From Sebastes aleutianus (lineage: Eukaryota; Chordata; Actinopteri; Perciformes; Sebastidae), in assembly GCA_916700875.1 (NCBI GenBank), contig CAKAKS010000039.1, forward strand, positions 24,883,315 through 24,947,314: a DNA stretch of 64,000 nucleotides, given 5' to 3'. Below are positions 21,102-34,100 of the stretch, in pieces. A program made the translations under genes and the position numbers. The stretch's first letter is position 1. Each line of letters starts with the position of its first letter. The notes under the pieces are model-generated. The model was not told where the DNA came from and did no database searches. It was given only the letters and a program-made list of their open reading frames with translations.

Positions 21102-22345
21102 TTAACTAGCACACAACTGGACCACTCAAACTACTTTATGCATGCTGGCATTATCATATTCCCCTGTACATTATGACATTTACTTCATTTGATCACCAAT
21201 AGGTCAGTGGGGGGTTTACTGAGCTCTGATTGGGTGTCAGGTGTCACGGCTGAGGGTCAGTATCTGGTCTTTCAGGTTACCATTTCGCAGGCGACTGTGA
21301 ATATATTTTGTTTCAGACTACGTGATCATCAGACAAAACATCAGTTTATCCAAACTATTTGATTGCCTTCAATAATGGAGTGATTATTATTACCAGCAGG
21401 AAAAACTAGATTTAGTTTCCAGTGTGCAGTCATAGAGTGCAATCAGACACTCTATTGTAGCTGCCAACAGGCTGCAACTGACAATTATTCACCAACAACA
21501 CTGTGCCAAGTATGGCATTAGTTTGATCAATCGGAAAAATGTAAGCTACACACAAAGTGTTTTGAATAATTTACCTAAAAGTGAAATTCATGCACATCGG
21601 GCAAAAGCACTGAGACACCAGTGATAACCTAATCTGCCCTCAGCAGCACCAGTATACTCTCACTAAGATCTGCTTCCCTTTTGCCAAGCATATGAATGCA
21701 GTGCATTTCCTGTGCCAGGTTCATTTATTTCCTGCTGTGTGGATGGTGGTCTCCATAGGCAGCAGCGGGTATGCTGTAACCGCTTGTGTAACACTGCGTC
21801 TATTACATTATCCCAAACCACCTGATGCAGCCATTGAAACAGATTCAAAACCACCTGCACATCTTTAGGGTTGTTATAGTAACCTATATTATTGACACAG
21901 GTTATTTAGATAATATATCCTATATTGTATAAGTAATTTATTTTATGTAGATAATGTATAACATCATTCTTAATGAGCTTAACTGCAACAAATAGGAAAC
22001 TACACTGACTGGCCTACATCCTGTTGCTTCTGCTACTCTGTTTAACACTTCATTAAACAAATTAAATGCAACACATGTAAAGAAATAAGTAATAAAAATG
22101 GAATTTTTTTTTTTTTTTAGTAATAAAAAATGAGGGTTTGTGCCAGACACATTCACAACCAATCAGCTCTATCGATATTGACTATCGACACGCCCCTCTA
22201 CTCTACGTATTCTCTGAAAATGCGCATCAGGTTGCTGATAAACTACTTCAGAAAAGATGGCTCAAAAATAGTGCTAGTTTCCGGAGGACCCTGAAGTATA
22301 CATTGTATATACAGTGTAACGTTTGAGTCAGTCTGGTTTTCTTAC

Positions 22346-22428
22346 CTTTAAGGCTTCAGTTAAACAGGCGAAAGGAAACACGAGCTGGAATGTGTCTGCT
22401 CCTCCAGAGTGCAGCTTTTCCGCAGAAG
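22346..22428 (-). other. ldha: ldha non-coding exon 1 (5' UTR)
   Basis: A splice donor AAAG|GTAAG lies at 22346/22345. The AUG-bearing exon starts exactly at its ATG, so an upstream untranslated exon is required. The 5' limit is set about 30 bp downstream of the TATA-like motif and is approximate. Confidence 0.65.
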
Positions 22429-22525
22429 TGGTGCTGCAGAGGAGGCTGTCTCCGCTATTTAAAGACTCCTCCTCCTCTCGAGACGTTACGTGCGAGGGAG
22501 AGCGTGCTGAGTGTCACGTCCGAGG
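22429..22525 (-). promoter_or_regulatory. ldha: ldha promoter with TATA-like box and clustered hypoxia-type motifs
   Basis: A reverse-strand TTTAAATAG lies at about 22463-22455. Just upstream are three HIF-type RCGTG cores: ACGTG at 22488-22492, GCGTG at 22502-22506 and, on the other strand, CACGT at 22515-22519. Mammalian LDHA promoters are known to be HIF-1 targets, so the position and grouping fit hypoxia induction. Binding here is inferred. Confidence 0.6.
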
Positions 22526-22841
22526 CAGGATGCGACACACTGAGTCAAACACTTTACATGATAATGGAACTACTGCTTCTCTTTTCCCTGTTAATTCACA
22601 GGAATTTGGTCTTAGAACATAATGTTCTCGTCTTCTCTGTCTCTTAACTAGAAATTACATGAAGGTTATGTTATGTATGTTTGTTGCAAAGTGTCAATAC
22701 AAATATAATAACAAAAAGAAAAAGAAATGACATCAACGGAAACCCCATTAGCAGACAGTCTGTCACTTGGCAGACATGTAGGTGGAGGATGGTGGAAAAG
22801 ATTATCGAGTAAAAAAGATGTTCTCTTCTGCAAAAGGACCC

Positions 22842-23218
22842 GGATTTAATTTATAACTGGATTAAAATCCCTTCCTATAATAAATGTATTGCTGTTACCT
22901 TTTTTTTTCCCCCAGAAGACTTTATTTTAGATTTGTAAACAATACAAAGAAAAATAAATACATAGGTAAACAATACATATAAAGGAAATAAAGGGATACA
23001 TAAAAACAAACCAAAATTAAATAAATATAAAAAAAATAATAACAAAAAACACAGGATTTAATTTATAACTGGATTAATATCACTTCCTATTATAATCTAT
23101 TGCTGTTACCTTTTTTTCCCCCAGTAGACTTTATTTTAGATTTGTAAACAATACAAAGAAAAATCAATACATAAGTGAACAATACATATAAGGGAAATAA
23201 AGGGATAAATAAAATAAT
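22842..23218. repeat. Tandem duplication of 212 bp
   Basis: GGATTTAATTTATAACTGGA, TTGCTGTTACCTTTTTTT and AGACTTTATTTTAGATTTGT recur at a spacing of about 212 (22842 and 23054). AT-rich; no coding content. A (AAT)n run follows at about 23214-23237. Confidence 0.85.
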
Positions 23219-23239
23219 AATAATAATAATAATAATAAC

Positions 23240-24215
23240 ATAAAATACAAAATATGCCAGGTATTATTATATAAATAAATTAATAAATAAACAATTGTAA
23301 CTTAAGTAAAAACATTAACACAAATTCCCCGTTTTACTAGCCTTTTTGTTTTTTGCAGAAGAATATTGTCTTAATATATAGTTCAATTTCTTTCTTAAAA
23401 CATATTAAAATGAGGCTAAACTCTCGCAAAATCTGCATTTATGAATGTAAAACTTTGCGACAATTATAATGAGATTGATTTGAAAATATTCTCTATACAC
23501 ATATAATGTGTTGGACCTCAAAAAAGCCAAAGCTAATGCTGTTACCAGGGCTCAGTTTCCGGATGGATGATGAAACGTTATACAGTAGTGGTGTAATAGT
23601 GTACGTGCAGTAGGGAGTTCCTCTTCGCTATATGACTCATGTAGGTGACTTGCAATTTAAATTCATTTCATAAATGTGGCTGTTAATGTTAGAGGAAGCT
23701 CATTTTAGCTTTTGGGTACTATGTAACGTGGCGGACACTAACAGGAAATGCTCACCTTGGAAGAAAGGCATGGTGTATATTTGATAGCCAGGTTTATTAT
23801 GTCATTATTCTACCAGATCATCAGCATTTTAGCGCACCCTGCTGTCTAGTTTAAGTTATTACAACACAAAGCCCCATTACTCCAATATTACTCAACCTTT
23901 ATCAGCCTTTTGTGTTACCTATCTGAGGAATTTTCTGAGTCTGATAGAGTTGATTCGACTGACAAAAGACTCAAGAGTTGCATATGAGTTACAACATAGC
24001 ATTTTTCCATTATTTCTTATTGTTCTGGTTTACTATTTGACCTACACTGGGACCAAAGAGTCATGCTCTCAGACTATCCAGTTCCAGATATACTGTATAT
24101 TTGGTCATGTCCGTTCAGAAATATGTGAACTTATGTTCCCATTGAGTAATTCATGCCTTTTACAGATGGGACTCTTTGTATTTGAGCAACATCAAGTACC
24201 AAATGTTATAGGTCA
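23240..24215. other. Intergenic sequence upstream of ldha
   Basis: AT-rich at the left. A frame of about 119 codons at 23950-24309 has no recognisable domain, no splice support and runs into a LINE fragment. I see no gene here. Confidence 0.5.
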
Positions 24216-24890
24216 TCAAGGGTCAAGGGTCAAGGAAAACTTTATTATCAATTTGAGCAATTTGTTTTACAGTCAGCAGTACCACACAGTCATCAAACAA
24301 ATACAATAAACACAATAAATAGCCTATTAAAGGCAATAAATACAAAAGCTTACAACATACAACATTACAGGGCATTGTTTAGGAAACCAATGGCAGTCGA
24401 AACAAAAGAATTTCTGAGCCTATTGGTCCCAAGTTTAGGCAAACTGTATCTGCGGCCTGACGGGAGCAACCTGAACTCAATGGACAGGGGATGGCTAGGA
24501 TCAGCTAGGACTGACTGAACCTCCTTCAAGGTCCTACTTTGGAATAGAGGAGTCAAGTCATTCAGGGTGGTGCCTGCAATTTTGCTTCACACTTTGACTA
24601 TACCCTGCAACCTGTTTCTTGTTTTTGAGGGTAAGCAACCCATACCAGCTGATAAAAGAGAACGTCAAGACAGACGCGATAAAACAAGAATAAAACATTT
24701 ACATAAAAGTGTTGTCCACCTTAAAACTACAAAGTTTACGGTAAAAATACATCCGCTGATGAGCATTTTTACATACAGCGCCCACCTGAGTCTCAAAGGT
24801 TAGCCTGTCATCCAGTACCGTGCCAAGGTATTTGTACTGCTGCACCACCTCAACAGCCTGGTCATGATTCACATCATGCTATATATATGA
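24216..24890 (-). mobile_element. LINE 3' fragment (CR1/L2/Rex-type), antisense
   Basis: On the reverse strand, 24870-24785 reads VVQQYKYLGTVLDDRLTFET, the KYLG motif region at the end of LINE reverse transcriptases. Then 24620-24365 reads KIAGTTLNDLTPLFQSRTLK and DPSHPLSIEFRLLPSGRRYS, typical of the C-terminal part of fish LINE ORF2. Several stops and frame changes show it is dead. It ends in a (TTGACCC)n-type tail at 24235-24216. Confidence 0.85.
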
Positions 24891-25993
24891 CTAAACACCA
24901 GAAAATGCCAGTAACCATTTTTTAAACAGGTAAGAATTCCAGTCTGCTTTAATAATAAAATGTTGAATTGAAACATGAGCTTTGTGTTTACTCCTAATAC
25001 TTTTGGTTGTAAGTCCTTTGAGAAGCAAATACAAGCAGAGTCAGTTCAGAGCGAACCGCAGGTGTGGAGTAGAAAACAGCCTTCACTTTCTAATGTAGTT
25101 CTTAAATTGGTACAACATTATTTATTTTGCACTTACTGGAGTACACATTAATGTCATAATATAGACTCACACTTACATCTCTGTTCCTTCTTCTGTTTTA
25201 GGTGTATAGATAATTTTAATTTGAATTACATTTTTCTTTGTTTTGTCTTCCTTCTCAGGCCGGTCAGATCGCAGCCACAGAAGACCATCACTTGTATATA
25301 TCCTGTTTTTAGCACTTTGCTGAAGGACACTTCAGCGGGCCAGATATTTATTGACATGGAGGTTTGCATCCAGGTCATCTAGATGGTATGAATATGATTT
25401 CCATTCACCATAAGCCATCCTTCTGCATTTATTATCAATGTGTCAGTCATGGGAAAGTATTTTTTTTTGTGATTTATTCATACAATTCACTGACAGGACT
25501 GTATGTCCCATAATAACAACATTATGATAGATTTCCTCTGATGGAGTGCAGATACGGTGAAATTCTAAAAATCATCCCATTGCCAATTTAAAAAATATAT
25601 AATAAAAAATAAATACAAAAACAAAGTATGTATTGTATTGTATTTTCACATAAGCCAACATTTGATCATTTATAACTAGTTGTAGTGTGTTGCCTGCCGT
25701 CCTGATGCACAGAAAACAAAGATGTCTGTTAATAACATGAGGATCTTATCAGTCATGAGCCTTCAAACTGCTCTCTCTCTGCTCTATTATTATGTGATGA
25801 TTTCACATCCTGCTATGTAATCTCCTTCCATACAAACCCGTGTAGTGTTTTAGCAATCTGCAGTGGCTTTACATATAGATAATACAAATAATCAAATCAG
25901 CTGTCAGGTGAGGTTGGCCTTTCGCAGGGTGGATTGTTTTTATTTATTTATTTTTATTGATGCAAAGGGACAGTACATAAACAATGAGAGAGG
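24891..25993. other. Intergenic stretch, no supported gene
   Basis: Moderately AT-rich. A short palindromic motif TGCTGAAGGACACTTCAGCG lies near 25318. An A+T run at 25935-25960 begins another dispersed repeat (GATGCAAAGGGACAGTACAT). No exon recognised. Confidence 0.4.
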
Positions 25994-26563
25994 CAGTGAT
26001 GGAATGTAACTAAGTACATTTACTCAAGTACTGTACTTAAGTACAGTTTTGCAGTAAATGTACTTGAGTATTTCCATTTCATGCTACTTTATATCTCTAC
26101 TTCACTACATTTCAGAGGCAAATATTGTACTTTTTACTCCACTAAATTTATATAACAGTTTTGGTTAGTTTGCAGATTCAGATTGATATTACAAAATGTA
26201 ATTAACTAATACATTATGATGTATTATTATAAGTTAAGCTACCCAGCAATATACTGTATAAACTCCACATATTTTCATTACTTTTAAAGTATTGAAAATT
26301 AACTCCACATTTACTAGCTGCAGCATTTAAGTGATGAACACATTAATGCATCACTAATTATAATCCAGTAATAAAATATATGTGATGTGATGGGATTCTG
26401 CAAAATGAGCACTTTTACTTTTTCTACTTTAAGTATATTTAATGCTGATGCTTTTGTACTTTTACGTGAGTAATATTTTGAATACAGGCTATTTACTTAT
26501 AACAGAGTATCTTCGTATCACTGTAGTACTTAAGTAAAAAACTGAGTACTTCTTCCACCACTG
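25994..26563. mobile_element. hAT-like MITE
   Basis: Ends are CAGTGATGGAATGTAACTAA and, inverted, CAGTGGTGGAAGAAGTACTC. CAGTG termini are typical of hAT elements. The 8 bp outside each end (GAGAGAGG and GGCAGAGG) agree at six of eight positions, consistent with a decayed 8-bp duplication. Inside, GTACTTAAGTAC and similar palindromes recur. No transposase. Confidence 0.75.
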
Positions 26564-27556
26564 GGCAGAGGTAGAGACATTTGTACATTCAATCAGAGGA
26601 AGCGTGAGAACTAAAGCTAGACAAAACCAAAAAAACAACAAGTCATCAAAACAAAAATAGATATAACAATACTAATAATAGGCAAGTCCGTTGGGCTTAT
26701 CTGCTTCAGACCGTGCCCGGAAGCCCAGACCCTTAGGCTGGAGCTGGATGATAGGCTGATAGAAGCCCACCCACCACAGGGTAGGGCTCTATCAGCACAA
26801 TGCCTTTGTAAGGTAGTTCGGACAGTTGACTGAGTCCATTGCTGCTCTCACTTGACACACCCCACCCACTCACAACATATATCCAACACACCCTTTGCAC
26901 TTTGGTGTTGTGTTTAAGGTGTTCATATTCCCCTGTTCCTGTTGTCCTGAGTTTGATGTATGTATTTTGTTAGGAAGGATGAAACCTAGATGCCAAATAT
27001 AGATGTACATATTCTGCATTCACAAAATAATCCATCCCATGTGATGTGGCTGACTGAACAGTGTCAGTCAGTTGCTTTTGTGTGTTTGGTAAAATAGATC
27101 TTGGGTCTGATTAATGAGATTGCCCTAGAAGATTTCAGCTGTTCCAGCCTCTTGCTGGTCCTTTATGTATTATCAACCACTGGCTCAATAAAAGCAGTTC
27201 ACCAGCAGGAGGTGCAATCATACAGGCAGTAGATTAGAACAACCTCCAGGCTCTTTTCTACTCTGATGATAACATTGCTACATGGACTTGAATTCTAATT
27301 TGAGCACTAGTTTCTACCTGAGTAACATGAAGCATTACCTGGTAGTGAAGGCTTATGAGTGCATGCCACAGTGCATACTAAAACACAAACATGAATCTGC
27401 CACACAAAGTCTTTCCCTCCAGCTAAACCCTTTGGTTACAGCATGACTGAAATACATTGATTCAGTTATTGATTCAGAATTACGTGATCAATTCAAATGG
27501 AAGATTATTTTAGGTCATATAATATTTATCATATTTCAACTTAAATGCTGAATTAA
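26564..27556. other. Intergenic stretch, no supported gene
   Basis: Unique-looking sequence of mixed composition. I see no exon, tRNA or clear repeat boundary; a repeat-like segment may run from about 26680 to 26830. Confidence 0.4.
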
Positions 27557-28777
27557 AGCTGCAGTTGGTAACTTTGAGCAAACATGATTTAAAAAAAAGT
27601 TAGTTTTATAAAACGGTCACTATATCCTGACAGTAGTGCATGAGACAGGTAATCTGTGAAAGAAAGTCATGTGCCTCTGTGTCCTCAGGTGCTTCTAATG
27701 GCATTTGCATCGAAGGAAAACAACTAATATGAGCCGAGCAGTCTCTAACGCAGCTGACAATCACTCCGATATATTAGGCAGAGCTGATCAAATATGGATC
27801 AATATTCTGATACTCTAATGCCTATTTCTCTCCTGAAATGTTTTCAGAAACATCTTGTAGTGTACTATTACCTGTAAAATGAGAAAGTTTGCTCCGGCTG
27901 GTGGGCGGTGATTGGTATTTCCTCAACTGTTTTCAATGGCGGTCGGGTCACAAACAGTCAGCCCAGTCACGCATGAAATAGTCACGAATTGTAATGTATT
28001 GATTTGTGTACATAGACACAAATTTACATTTTTTTTCATGATGGTCAACATAAAATCAATTCGTATGTAATCCACGTAATTGTGAACCAGGAAGTATAGA
28101 GAGTGACAAACGCCACAGAGGATGTTGGTCAGGGTGGATTGGTGGGTCGACAAAACACAGGACTTTCGCCCAGGAGACCGGTGTTTGCATCCCATGTGAA
28201 ACCAGAAGTCAACGCTGATTTATTTGTCACGTAACTTTTACGAAACCTAACTAAGTAGTTTTGTTGCCTAAACCTAACCAAGTCGATCTATTCCTAAACC
28301 GAACTAAGTCGTTTTATTTTGAAAAGACTGGAGAAAAAATCTGAAAAAAGACTGGAAATTGACACGTGCGTCACGTGTTGCTGGACATTCATAGCAAAAC
28401 GCACAAAAAATACATTGTTGAAAGTCGTGCTGAGCGTCAAGAATTAAAATGGACATTCGTGTCTATGTACACGAATCAAATAGATTACATTTTATGACTA
28501 TTTCACAAACCGTGAGACTGTGTTGAAACAGTACACTAAAATATGTTTCTGAAAACATTTAAGGCAAGAAATAGGCATTACAGTAACAGAATCTTGATTC
28601 ATATTTGATCAGCGCTGCCTAGTTTGACTGTTTGATCGGAGTTTGCTAGTTTCGCAAATAGTGATTAACAGCTGTGTTAGAGAATACTCAGCTCTGATTG
28701 GTTGTTTTCCTTCAGGCGTGGTGAAATCTTGCAAATGTCCTTAGGAGCACTAGGAGGATACAGAGGAACTGCAGCTT
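27557..28777. mobile_element. TTAA-type palindromic MITE, copy 2, with nested element
   Basis: TTAA|AGCTGCAGTT on the left and AACTGCAGCT followed by TTTTAA on the right. The left part (27557-27955) and right part (28529-28777) are imperfect reverse complements, so the intact element is a long hairpin. A second element (27956-28528) is inserted near the centre. Confidence 0.8.
27956..28528. mobile_element. Nested element with about 50-bp inverted arms and a pol III B-box-like motif
   Basis: Arms at about 27973-28023 and 28455-28506 pair (GAAATAGTCACGAATTGTAA and GTGTACATAGACACAAAT against their complements). Inside, CAGGAGACCGGTGTTTGCATCCC resembles a degenerate B box, followed by repeated AAACCTAACTAAGT/AAACCTAACCAAGT. 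Comparison with copy 3 at 34101 shows the sequence is an insertion into the host MITE. Confidence 0.6.
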
Positions 28778-31700
28778 TTAATCAATGACTCTATATCCAT
28801 ATCAAAATCAGGCCTTCAGCTACTGACCCGTGGTCCACAAGATGGCTGGTGTTGTAGATCCCCGGGAGTCTTCTAGGTTATCTTAGTGGATCAAAGCCGA
28901 AGGAAATTGATTTACTCAAACTTACTTCACAGGTTTGAGGTAGCCCGTGTACTGCTAAATCTATCCTTACTTAACAATTGAATCAAAGGTGTCTACATTT
29001 TCCGCTCAGATCCCCAGGCCAATTGTCCTCAAATGGCTGTCCCTCGTCTTCAGTTAAAACAACATCTATCACATGGGCCCTGACTTGAAAAGTAATGAAA
29101 ACTCGACTAAAAGTGTGTGACGATATAAAAAACACTGCTGGAGACAGATGAAGTTCCATTAGATGTGTGTGAAATCATACTTCATCTCCTGTTGTTTAAT
29201 GTCCTCAGTTTGCCTACAGCGATGTACTCCGAAACTTTCCCCGACTCTGAGCAACTTCTTGTCCTTGCTTACAGGATTACGTGTCTTTGTCTCCATCTTC
29301 CACCACCTCCTTCAATGGTCTGTGGAGCGTGTGCCAATTCAATCACACCCAGCCTCCCCACTCCCCCCCAGTGGAATAAAGAAACACTAGTTTGTCATGT
29401 TAGCTTCCCCTCTCACACCACAGGGTCAGTTGCCAACACGCTGTTATTGCACAGGGCATTGGGACCGAGGTGTGTCTGCTGAGGGTGATATCCTACCTGT
29501 CTGAGCCTGCCGTGTAATGGAGAAGAATCTAATCGCCTCGCCACAGCGTCCTCCTCCTCCTCTTCCTCCAGCCTCTGTTTAGAAATAGAACTGAGGCCGA
29601 GGAACAAGGCCACATCAATCATAAAAAAAGGATTCTCTGGGGACCGAGATCACTCTCACAACTCTGTCAGAACAACATCCAGCAAATTTGACGTCACCTC
29701 GCTTTACCTCACACGGACACATCCTGATCCACAAACCCACAATCCTGTCTGATTTCTGCTTACTAATTTGTCCTTCCTTGTCTTTCAACATGAATCAAAC
29801 ACTCTTCTTCCTCTTCCACTTTCATCCCACAGTCACTTCCAACCTTCCTTTCCTTCATATCTTTCCCCCTTCTCTTCCCATCGCTCCCAGCCCTCCCTCT
29901 CCTCCCTTTTCCCGGCTTCCAGTTTCGCTCCATGCGCACCTTCTGTCTACGATTGATAACATCCCTGATGGAGCTCCTTTATTAGCCACCCACAGGCAGA
30001 TTAACCAGAGCAATAATACACCAATCAGCAGCAATTACGCTGAGATAAACCCAGGGAGAGCTCTGCTGGGTGCGGGGGAAAGGATGTGGCAGTTGTAGAG
30101 TGATTGGGTGTGTTTTAGTACAGAATTAAAGGTTGTGTGTCGGTGCATACATTTACGTGTTCTACAAGTGCAAGTACATTTAATTGAGTGTTGTTTTGCC
30201 TGTAGTCTTAATCCCTTCATAGGGCATGTTATTATAATCAGATGTGAAATCGGTCCTAGTCCCCAAGTCCTTATCAGGTGCTAATTGAAGTCATGATCAG
30301 GCAGGTTGTGTTCTCATCTCAAAGTTATTATTGAAAGTAGACACACGAGTGCAGCAAACCAGCAGAATAAATAGAGGTTTTGAATCAATATGGTGGAATC
30401 ATTACTCTCCGAGTGTGCTATTATGATTGAAGGCATCCCTTCTCCCATCATTACAGCATATTAAAACACTTACAATGTTGGCACTTGTTAGTTTTTGGAC
30501 TCCGCTGCCTGAAACAGCAGCCCTGGCATTGTTATAGAGCAGCTAAATGATGATGAAAACGAGTGGAAGGGTAGATATGAGTTTCCCGCCTGCAGGCATT
30601 CAACGCACCAGCCAAGTCTGATTTCAAGAACAGCTGTGTGGATTTAACCTCCCCCTCCCGCTCTATTTTTTTTTTGCACTCACAAACACGCATTCGCATG
30701 CATCCACACACGCATATGTATGTGCTTGCATGCACATAGGAACACTAAGCAGGAGCTACTTTTTAATGGCAGACCAAGGACCCTTGGAAGCTCTTTACAG
30801 CTGTGTATCTTTCAAATCCAGATCTGCTTTATACCAGCAAACTTGCCAAACTGTGTGTGCAGATGCATCAGATTATGCCCCCCCAACTGGCTTCAGAAAC
30901 AATGATCCGACTCTCATATCAAAGTGAACCTCCAATTATACTTTGCTTATTTCATTTGGCTCTTTTAAGATCCGAGCTCGGCGCAGCTCAGTTTGATTAA
31001 TTCTTGCAATTTCAGAGTCAAAGGGCTGTGTGCTGTAATTCTCGAAATTGGCACGGTAAAAAACTCCCAGACGCTCAGTGCGTGTAGGATCTTCCTTTCA
31101 CCTTAGTTTCACCAAACATGTATGTCCCCTCCAACCTCCAACGACCTCCAAAAGTTAATCCTGGAGCAGAAAACGCAGCAGACATTTACCAGTTCTTCGA
31201 GCATGAAATTAAATACATTTCCTTTGGCTGTCCCAGCTCTAATTATTTCGGAGGATTTATGACAGTGTCATTGTTATTTGTTTAAGGACACTGTATTGTG
31301 GACTGTTGCAGGTAGCCTCACATGTTTTTTACATGTCACTGGAGAAGCTCTGCGAAGCATTTGTCTCCCAGTCCAGTGACCTTAACACCTGTGATTGATA
31401 TGGGGGGGTGGAGGGGAGGTGATGTGCATGTGAAGGCATGGCCTACCCGGGATGTGCGTGCATGAAGGGGTAAGGTTAATTGAAGTTGTTAGAGTTAAAA
31501 TGATTCCCTCAGGGGGGGACATGGCAGGTGGAGGCGGTGGGTGGGTTCAGCAGTGGGTGACAGAGAGAGATCAGTAGAGAGGGATGAAATGGAGGGGTAA
31601 AGCGAAAGGGGGGGAGGGTGGGGGTCAAAGGGATTGCTCCTCGCCCCCAGCGCTCGGAGGCGGTGATACATGAGGACGGAGAGATGAAATGATTCACCTA

Positions 31701-34100
31701 AAGGTCAGGTGTGTCTGTCCTTCCCTACATCCGACCCCTCACCCATCCCTGTTTTCGTCTTTGATCCCCTTGTCTCTCTCCACTTGTTTCACTTCAGCTA
31801 TACATTTTTTCACAAGATGTCCTATTAATTTACATTTTGATAAACAAAATCGGCGTGTCCCTCCCCTCTCCTCCCTGTCTCACACACGCTTCTCTATCTC
31901 TCGTTCTCTGTCTGTCCGTCCCCTCCCGTGGCCTTTCCCCTCTCCTCCCATACTAGCCTTCATTTCACAGATGACAGGTTGGCTGACTGTAATCCAACAG
32001 ATGCTGGGGCGGGGAGGCCTGACCAACTGTTTTAACTCCAATCAGCTTTTATTGCTCTCCGGAGGAACCCCACACAACCCCATGCGCAGCCTGACATTTC
32101 AGAGAGCAGGAGAGAAAATAGCACATGTGTAAATGTATCCGTGTGTGTTTGTGTGTGTTGATGAAGGCAGGGGGCTGATGAGGAAAAAGGGTGACAGTCA
32201 TTACCCTCTGTGCCCGGTGTGGGGCCAAACCGCTGGCGTCAATCAACTCGATGTGTTTGTGCATGTGTGTGTGTGTGTGACGGAGAGAGAGGGTCCGGCA
32301 TCGGCAGGGATGGAGATGTCGCTGGTAATGCATCTGCCACTGTCGCTCGCCACCGACAGCCTGAGCCACCCCTGCATCGCCCACGTCTGTCGTCTCCTTC
32401 CCATTCTCCATCCATCTCCCTCTCTTCACACCCACCTCCGTTCTCCACCCTCAGCCTCCCTCCCTCTGAGACAAAGACAAAAGCCACTGTAGGTTTACTA
32501 CGAGATGACTTTGAAGCTCCAACAAGATGATGCTATATTGCTGTTTGTGTCATCTGTTTCCAGTCAAAACTGCTGCATCTCTAGAGTCTCCCTAAATGTG
32601 GCAGTACGAATGGTTATTATCAAGAGTGTAGCATGTTTACCGCATTACCTGAAGTAGCAGCAACATTGTTTTTGAATTGTTGGGTACTTGAGGATCTTTC
32701 AAAGAAAGATTGGCTTAATTTCTTGGACATTATGAAGGCCATTTTTATGCTGCCATCATATTCATGTGACAACTATGATGCAGTTAAGATGCCAAAGAGT
32801 AATTCAAGCTAATTTAGTTGAGATTTGTGTTTGGATTTACCCTCAAGTAATTTAACCGAGTCCTTTGAGGCCTCTTAGTTCGTGAAGAAATAAATACCGT
32901 AAACGTTTCTACTATATTCTCTGACACACAATGGTGTTCAAATGTGCTACGCGATGTCAACATATCCTCATTTTGTTCAGTTCAATAGCACAATAGTAGA
33001 CTTCCAGAAGCCATCAGTCATTTGATAAAAAGGGTACCTCTGTTTATCAGATGATTAATGGGGTTTTAGTGTTCTCTGTAGAGCCGCAGGCCACTTGAAC
33101 TCTGCAGCCCGACCTGCAGGCTATTAAAGCCGGCGAAGACCATAGAAACATTTTACTGCTGCTAACACAAAGAGGTGATGTGACCTTGGCCGTGGCGGCG
33201 TTGTTCGAACGGGGCATTGATATATAAACACATGCAGAGACACATCTTTCCATACATGTGCATGATCATATATCCATGTAAGCACCTGCTCACTTCATGC
33301 TGACACAGCACATGAAATTGCAGTCAACACTACGTCAGTACGGCAGTTTACACTCCCTGCAAAATCAAGAATTATATTTATAATATTATTACATTATTAT
33401 CATATTTATATCTGTGGGTTAGAGGGGTGCACAATCAGCCTTCATCTTTTCTCTTCCTTTAGAAAATATTTTGCCTTTATTATCCTTTCAGCAATTACAA
33501 GACAGGTTTAATGTCCCCAAGGAACATTTCTTTGAATATGTGCAAATGAGGCGTTTCATATCTTCTGCTTCACCAATTTAGCCTCTCTGATAGTGATGTG
33601 AGGAGATTCATTTTTGGAGCATAAAAAATTCAAAATTTGTTCTATACACGCTGCTCTGTTTCCGGCATGTGTGAGCTACCAAGTATGGCTTACGGAGTGG
33701 GGGGAAATGCACTACATGATACATGATATGTGCTATGTGTTTTTCTTTCAAGTAAGTCCGTTAGATGGTGTTGCTACAGTATAGCACACATAGCGCGGTT
33801 ATAAAGGCTAGAGCGAATGACATTGCCAGAAGCAGATTTCAAATTGGCTAGAGAGGAAAGCGTGCTTTAGTGTGTATGTATGTGTGTGAATCATTTTCAA
33901 GGGTACTCAGTTTACGACAGGGAAAGGTCACCTGTGTAGCCAGCCCCACGAGCAACTTCTCTTAATATGGACTAAATGGGTGTTGGCAAATATTCTTTTA
34001 AAAGCGGCTGTGTTTTCTTTTGTCAGGTCAGGAATCTACAAAATATGTATAATAGGGTCTAAAGGAGAAACGATGGAGGGCCAGTTACTTAGGGGATTAA
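28778..34100. other. Intergenic region, no supported gene
   Basis: 5.3 kb without a recognisable exon. Pyrimidine-rich stretches (29760-29930, 31700-31960, 32390-32470) produce long chance frames. A segment at 29931-30075 has low repeat character and homeodomain-type AATTA/TAAT cores and might be conserved non-coding DNA, which is a guess. Confidence 0.4.

Noticed and set aside
23950..24309. 119-codon forward frame
   Set aside because: No domain or splice support, and its end overlaps an antisense LINE fragment.
25255..25390. Possible exon after a CTTCTCAG acceptor-like site
   Set aside because: The frame is short and stops quickly, with no donor and no recognisable protein. The CTGAAGGACACTTCAG motif is simply palindromic.
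29688..32530. Several frames over 100 codons between ldha and brsk2
   Set aside because: They are proline/serine-rich translations of pyrimidine-rich DNA, overlap on both strands and lack splice or domain evidence.
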